Of a DNA stretch of 64,000 nucleotides, positions 61,950-64,000 are shown in pieces (position 1 is the stretch's first letter; the number at the start of each line of letters is the position of its first letter). Both the position numbers and the translations under genes were made by a program. The notes under the pieces were generated by a model. That model saw only the letters and a program-made list of their open reading frames with translations, made no database searches and had not been told where the DNA came from. Origin of the DNA: Bifidobacterium apri (GTDB lineage: Bacteria > Actinomycetota > Actinomycetes > Actinomycetales > Bifidobacteriaceae); contig NZ_WBSO01000005.1 of NCBI RefSeq assembly GCF_009299485.1, forward strand, positions 79,375 through 143,374, in the 5' to 3' direction.

Positions 61950-63191
61950 ATGAGTGGTTCTGAAACAAAGAACCTGCAGACTGCGCTGAAGCAGTTTGCG
62001 AGCGCGATCGATGTCCACAATCTGGAGTCGGCACTGGCGGCGGAACACGTTTCAACACATGTGTTCGACGTGCTTGGTGTGGCGAGCCGGGAAGTGCCGA
62101 ACTGCAGGATGCTGGCTTGGCTTATGGATCCACACGGCCCGCATGGCCTGGGCGGTCGTGTACTGAACGGCGTGCTTGGCTATCTTCGAGCACATACCAC
62201 ATGCTGTATCGGCGGCGCAATCCCCGATACCCTAGACATGGCCGATTTTGCTGTCCATACCGAGGTTGATACATGTGGGGCACGCAATGAGGATGACGGG
62301 GATGGACGTATGGACATTGTCGCAGAAAATAGGATTGCGCGCATTGCGTTTATCTGGGAAGTCAAGATATTGTCAGACGAGCATGACAACCAGTTGAATC
62401 GCTACGAGGAAGCGGCCGGCAGCCTTTACCCCGGTTGGACATGCGTATTTGTGTATCTGACGAGGCGTGGAGACACTCCCGGTGACAAGGATTGGATTGC
62501 TCTTTCATGGCTGGACGTGGCAGGGATCATCGAGAAGGCACGGAATGACGCCGGCAGTCAGGTTCCGGATTATGCGGGACTTGTGATCGATGACTATGTG
62601 GCCACGGTAAGGAGACGAATTGTGGAAGAAACAGAAACAAAGAACCTTGCGTATGAAGTATACCGAGAGCATTGGGAGGCGTTGAACTTCATCGAAGGGG
62701 CTGTGAAGGATGAGCCGTGTCGCTTGCTCCGTGATGCCGGCATTCGATGGGTAAAGGACGTGGGTCTTGACCTGCTTGACAACATCAAGGAAAGCAAAAA
62801 GAAATCTATCCGGTGGAGCACTCCCGATCTCGTGGATAAATTTGGAAAGCCAACTGAAAGCGAATGGGGTACGGACTGGGCGTGGAACTGGGAGGTGATT
62901 CTTGATGGCGCTCCGCAACAGCATGCCGTTAGGCCGCGGATGGGGATTGCGTTCAAGAACACGAGTCACCGCATGCCGCAGGAGCGTTTCGACAGCGTAA
63001 AGATGTTTCTTGAGGCGTTCGGTCAGAGTCATGCGGACAGGAAAGATGACTACGTGGGCTACTGGGTGTATGGCGACGTGTTCATGCTCGGCCGTGATGA
63101 CCCGGCCATATTCTCCGACTGGCTCGATCATCAGTGGTGCAAACTCCAGAAGTGCGCTACATGCGGCCTGCGCAAGCTGGTCGTGCGGTGA
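61950..63191 (+). CDS. PD-(D/E)XK nuclease superfamily protein
   Basis: A 413-aa protein resembling the PDDEXK_4 group. The N-terminal helix has NCRMLAWLMDPHGPHGLGGR; the nuclease core motif is GRMDIVAENR (Asp) followed by IAFIWEVKILSDEHDNQLNR, giving D...E-x-K with the downstream Gln helix. A C-terminal domain of about 200 residues follows (WVKDVGLDLLDNIKESKKKS, then GWVY-type end). ATG 61950 is chosen because GGAAAGGA lies 9 bp upstream. Codon use is less biased than housekeeping neighbours. It lies between tRNA-Leu and an IS, a typical acquired-gene setting. A defence or DNA-repair role is possible but unproven; no partner gene is adjacent. Confidence 0.75.
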   Translation: MSGSETKNLQTALKQFASAIDVHNLESALAAEHVSTHVFDVLGVASREVPNCRMLAWLMDPHGPHGLGGRVLNGVLGYLRAHTTCCIGGAIPDTLDMADFAVHTEVDTCGARNEDDGDGRMDIVAENRIARIAFIWEVKILSDEHDNQLNRYEEAAGSLYPGWTCVFVYLTRRGDTPGDKDWIALSWLDVAGIIEKARNDAGSQVPDYAGLVIDDYVATVRRRIVEETETKNLAYEVYREHWEALNFIEGAVKDEPCRLLRDAGIRWVKDVGLDLLDNIKESKKKSIRWSTPDLVDKFGKPTESEWGTDWAWNWEVILDGAPQQHAVRPRMGIAFKNTSHRMPQERFDSVKMFLEAFGQSHADRKDDYVGYWVYGDVFMLGRDDPAIFSDWLDHQWCKLQKCATCGLRKLVVR

Positions 63192-63192
63192 C

Positions 63193-63222
63193 AGACCCAG
63201 CGGCATTGATGACGCCGGGTCT
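63193..63222 (+). terminator. Hairpin after the PD-(D/E)XK gene
   Basis: Stem AGACCC-GCG / CGC-GGGTCT with one mismatch, just after the stop; no T-run. Confidence 0.6.
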
Positions 63223-63533
63223 GAGGAACATGTCAGTGGTTGCCGGTATCTCGGGCGCTCTGGTTTTGGATCCGGGTGTATGAGTAAATTTGCAGGCGGT
63301 CGTTGGTAATGCTTGTATATGCGGCGAATTCCTAGGCGCATTCTGCTCAATACCCCTCCAATCCGCCGATACAAAGGTGGGACTCATTGTCGGCGAAGGC
63401 GGTGGAGTTAGACAGGCCGACGATTTGTGGCCGGTGCGGGAGAAATAGATGATGTCCCTTGGGTTGGTGTATGAAGGGGTCGCCTTTTGTGTTTGCCGTG
63501 GCGTTGTCGTCGCGGCCCCTGTTGGCCGGTATC
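63223..63533. other. Region between the PD-(D/E)XK gene and the transposase
   Basis: About 310 bp. It must contain the right end of the IS, probably within 63420-63460, but I cannot define the inverted repeat without the other end. The rest shows no gene. Confidence 0.45.
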
Positions 63534-64000
63534 CTACTCCTGTTCCTGGCGTGTGGTGGTGTCGAGCGCGTCGAACGCGGCCCTGGCCTGGGAGCGGGCC
63601 GCGGCGAGCTCGGCCGCGGTGGGCGTGTGCGTGTCGGGCGCGTCCCACGCGTGGGACGTGTTCTCCGGGCTCCATATGCGCCGGTCCGTGGACCATTCCT
63701 CGTCCGCTTCCATCAGGACCGCGCCGACCAGCCGTTGCAACGCGTCCCGTGACGGGAACACGCCCACCGACGAGGTACGGCGCTTGATCTCCCGGTTCTC
63801 GCGTTCCTGCACGTTGTTCGTGCGGATCCTCAGCCAGTGGTCCTTGGGGAACGCCATGTACGCGAGGCATTCATCACGCGCCGCGGCGAACGTGCGGGCG
63901 GCCCTCGGGTCCGTGGACGCCAGCTCGTCCGCCGCCAGCGTCCACGCCGCGTCCGCCGCGGCGCGCGAGCCCATCGCGAACGGCAGGCGCACGAGCGCCG
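63534..64000 (-). CDS. IS256-family (mutator type) transposase, C-terminal part
   Basis: The last 155 codons of a DDE transposase; the gene runs off the right edge. The family end motif is clear: WLRIRTNNVQERENREIKRR, where the Glu in QERENREIK is the last catalytic residue, then SVGVFPSRDALQRLVGAVLM. The product ends with an Ala/Arg/Glu-rich tail. GC is higher than in the neighbouring genes, a sign of separate origin. Whether the rest is intact cannot be seen. Confidence 0.92.
   Translation of the reverse strand, partial: ALVRLPFAMGSRAAADAAWTLAADELASTDPRAARTFAAARDECLAYMAFPKDHWLRIRTNNVQERENREIKRRTSSVGVFPSRDALQRLVGAVLMEADEEWSTDRRIWSPENTSHAWDAPDTHTPTAAELAAARSQARAAFDALDTTTRQEQE

Noticed and set aside
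63193..63450. Left inverted repeat of the IS256 element
   Set aside because: The other end is outside the window, so no inverted repeat can be matched.

Overview
The window looks like a near-origin segment of a Bifidobacterium chromosome. The evidence is moderately high GC, gyrB-gyrA at the left edge, a DUF3566 gene, tRNA-Ile/tRNA-Ala, the actinobacterial fhaA-fhaB-pstP-rodA-pbpA-pknA-pknB cluster facing a trpG/pabA-srtE-DUF881 operon and crgA, plus bifidobacterial families (VanZ-RDD fusion, permuted AhpF, large PEP carboxylase, DUF3073). The species cannot be fixed from the sequence alone.

Layout. 0-8.6 kb: gyrB, gyrA, DUF3566 membrane protein, alpha/beta hydrolase, VanZ-RDD protein. 8.7-12.4 kb is an accessory patch: Xre regulator divergent from a coiled-coil membrane protein, a secreted protein that ends abruptly, a helicase-domain fragment of a CRESS-type plasmid Rep, and the first 49 codons of a tyrosine integrase. 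12.4-31 kb is mostly housekeeping and metabolism: gdhA, mscL, tRNA-Ile/Ala, an SRAP protein, a YgjP-like metallopeptidase, a CBS/CorC membrane protein, carbonic anhydrase, ahpC with an AhpF-like reductase, ppc, a ThrE-type exporter, dcd, and a PatB/MalY C-S lyase. 31-36 kb: a lipase-like hydrolase and a DPP-IV type peptidase. 36-49 kb: the Ser/Thr kinase and cell-elongation cluster and its neighbours. 49.7-56 kb: a THUMP-like methyltransferase, a dense DnaA-box cluster, rhomboid protease and glycogen phosphorylase. 56-64 kb: an SCP-like gene behind a striking repeat array, trpS, DUF3073, a VanZ-like gene, tgt, tRNA-Leu, a PD-(D/E)XK protein and the 3' end of an IS256-family transposase gene.

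Functional links. FhaA, FhaB, PstP, RodA, PbpA, PknA and PknB form one translationally coupled unit that should tune peptidoglycan synthesis at the septum or wall, with CrgA next door as a divisome protein. AhpC and the permuted AhpF-like flavoprotein form a peroxide-detoxifying pair in this anaerobe. GlgP, PEPC and GDH serve carbon and nitrogen metabolism.

The most unusual material is between genes. (1) Six 18-bp dyads lie at an exactly constant 73-bp spacing upstream of the SCP-like gene. (2) Eleven DnaA-box-like nonamers sit in 276 bp about 50 kb from gyrB. (3) A 372-bp non-autonomous transposable element with perfect 25-bp inverted repeats and an 8-bp target duplication is inserted into what looks like the terminator of the AhpF-like gene; a lone copy of its terminal repeat lies after tRNA-Leu. 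(4) Two families of dispersed hairpins occur in several intergenic regions, one of them also as 52-bp and 87-bp tandem arrays.
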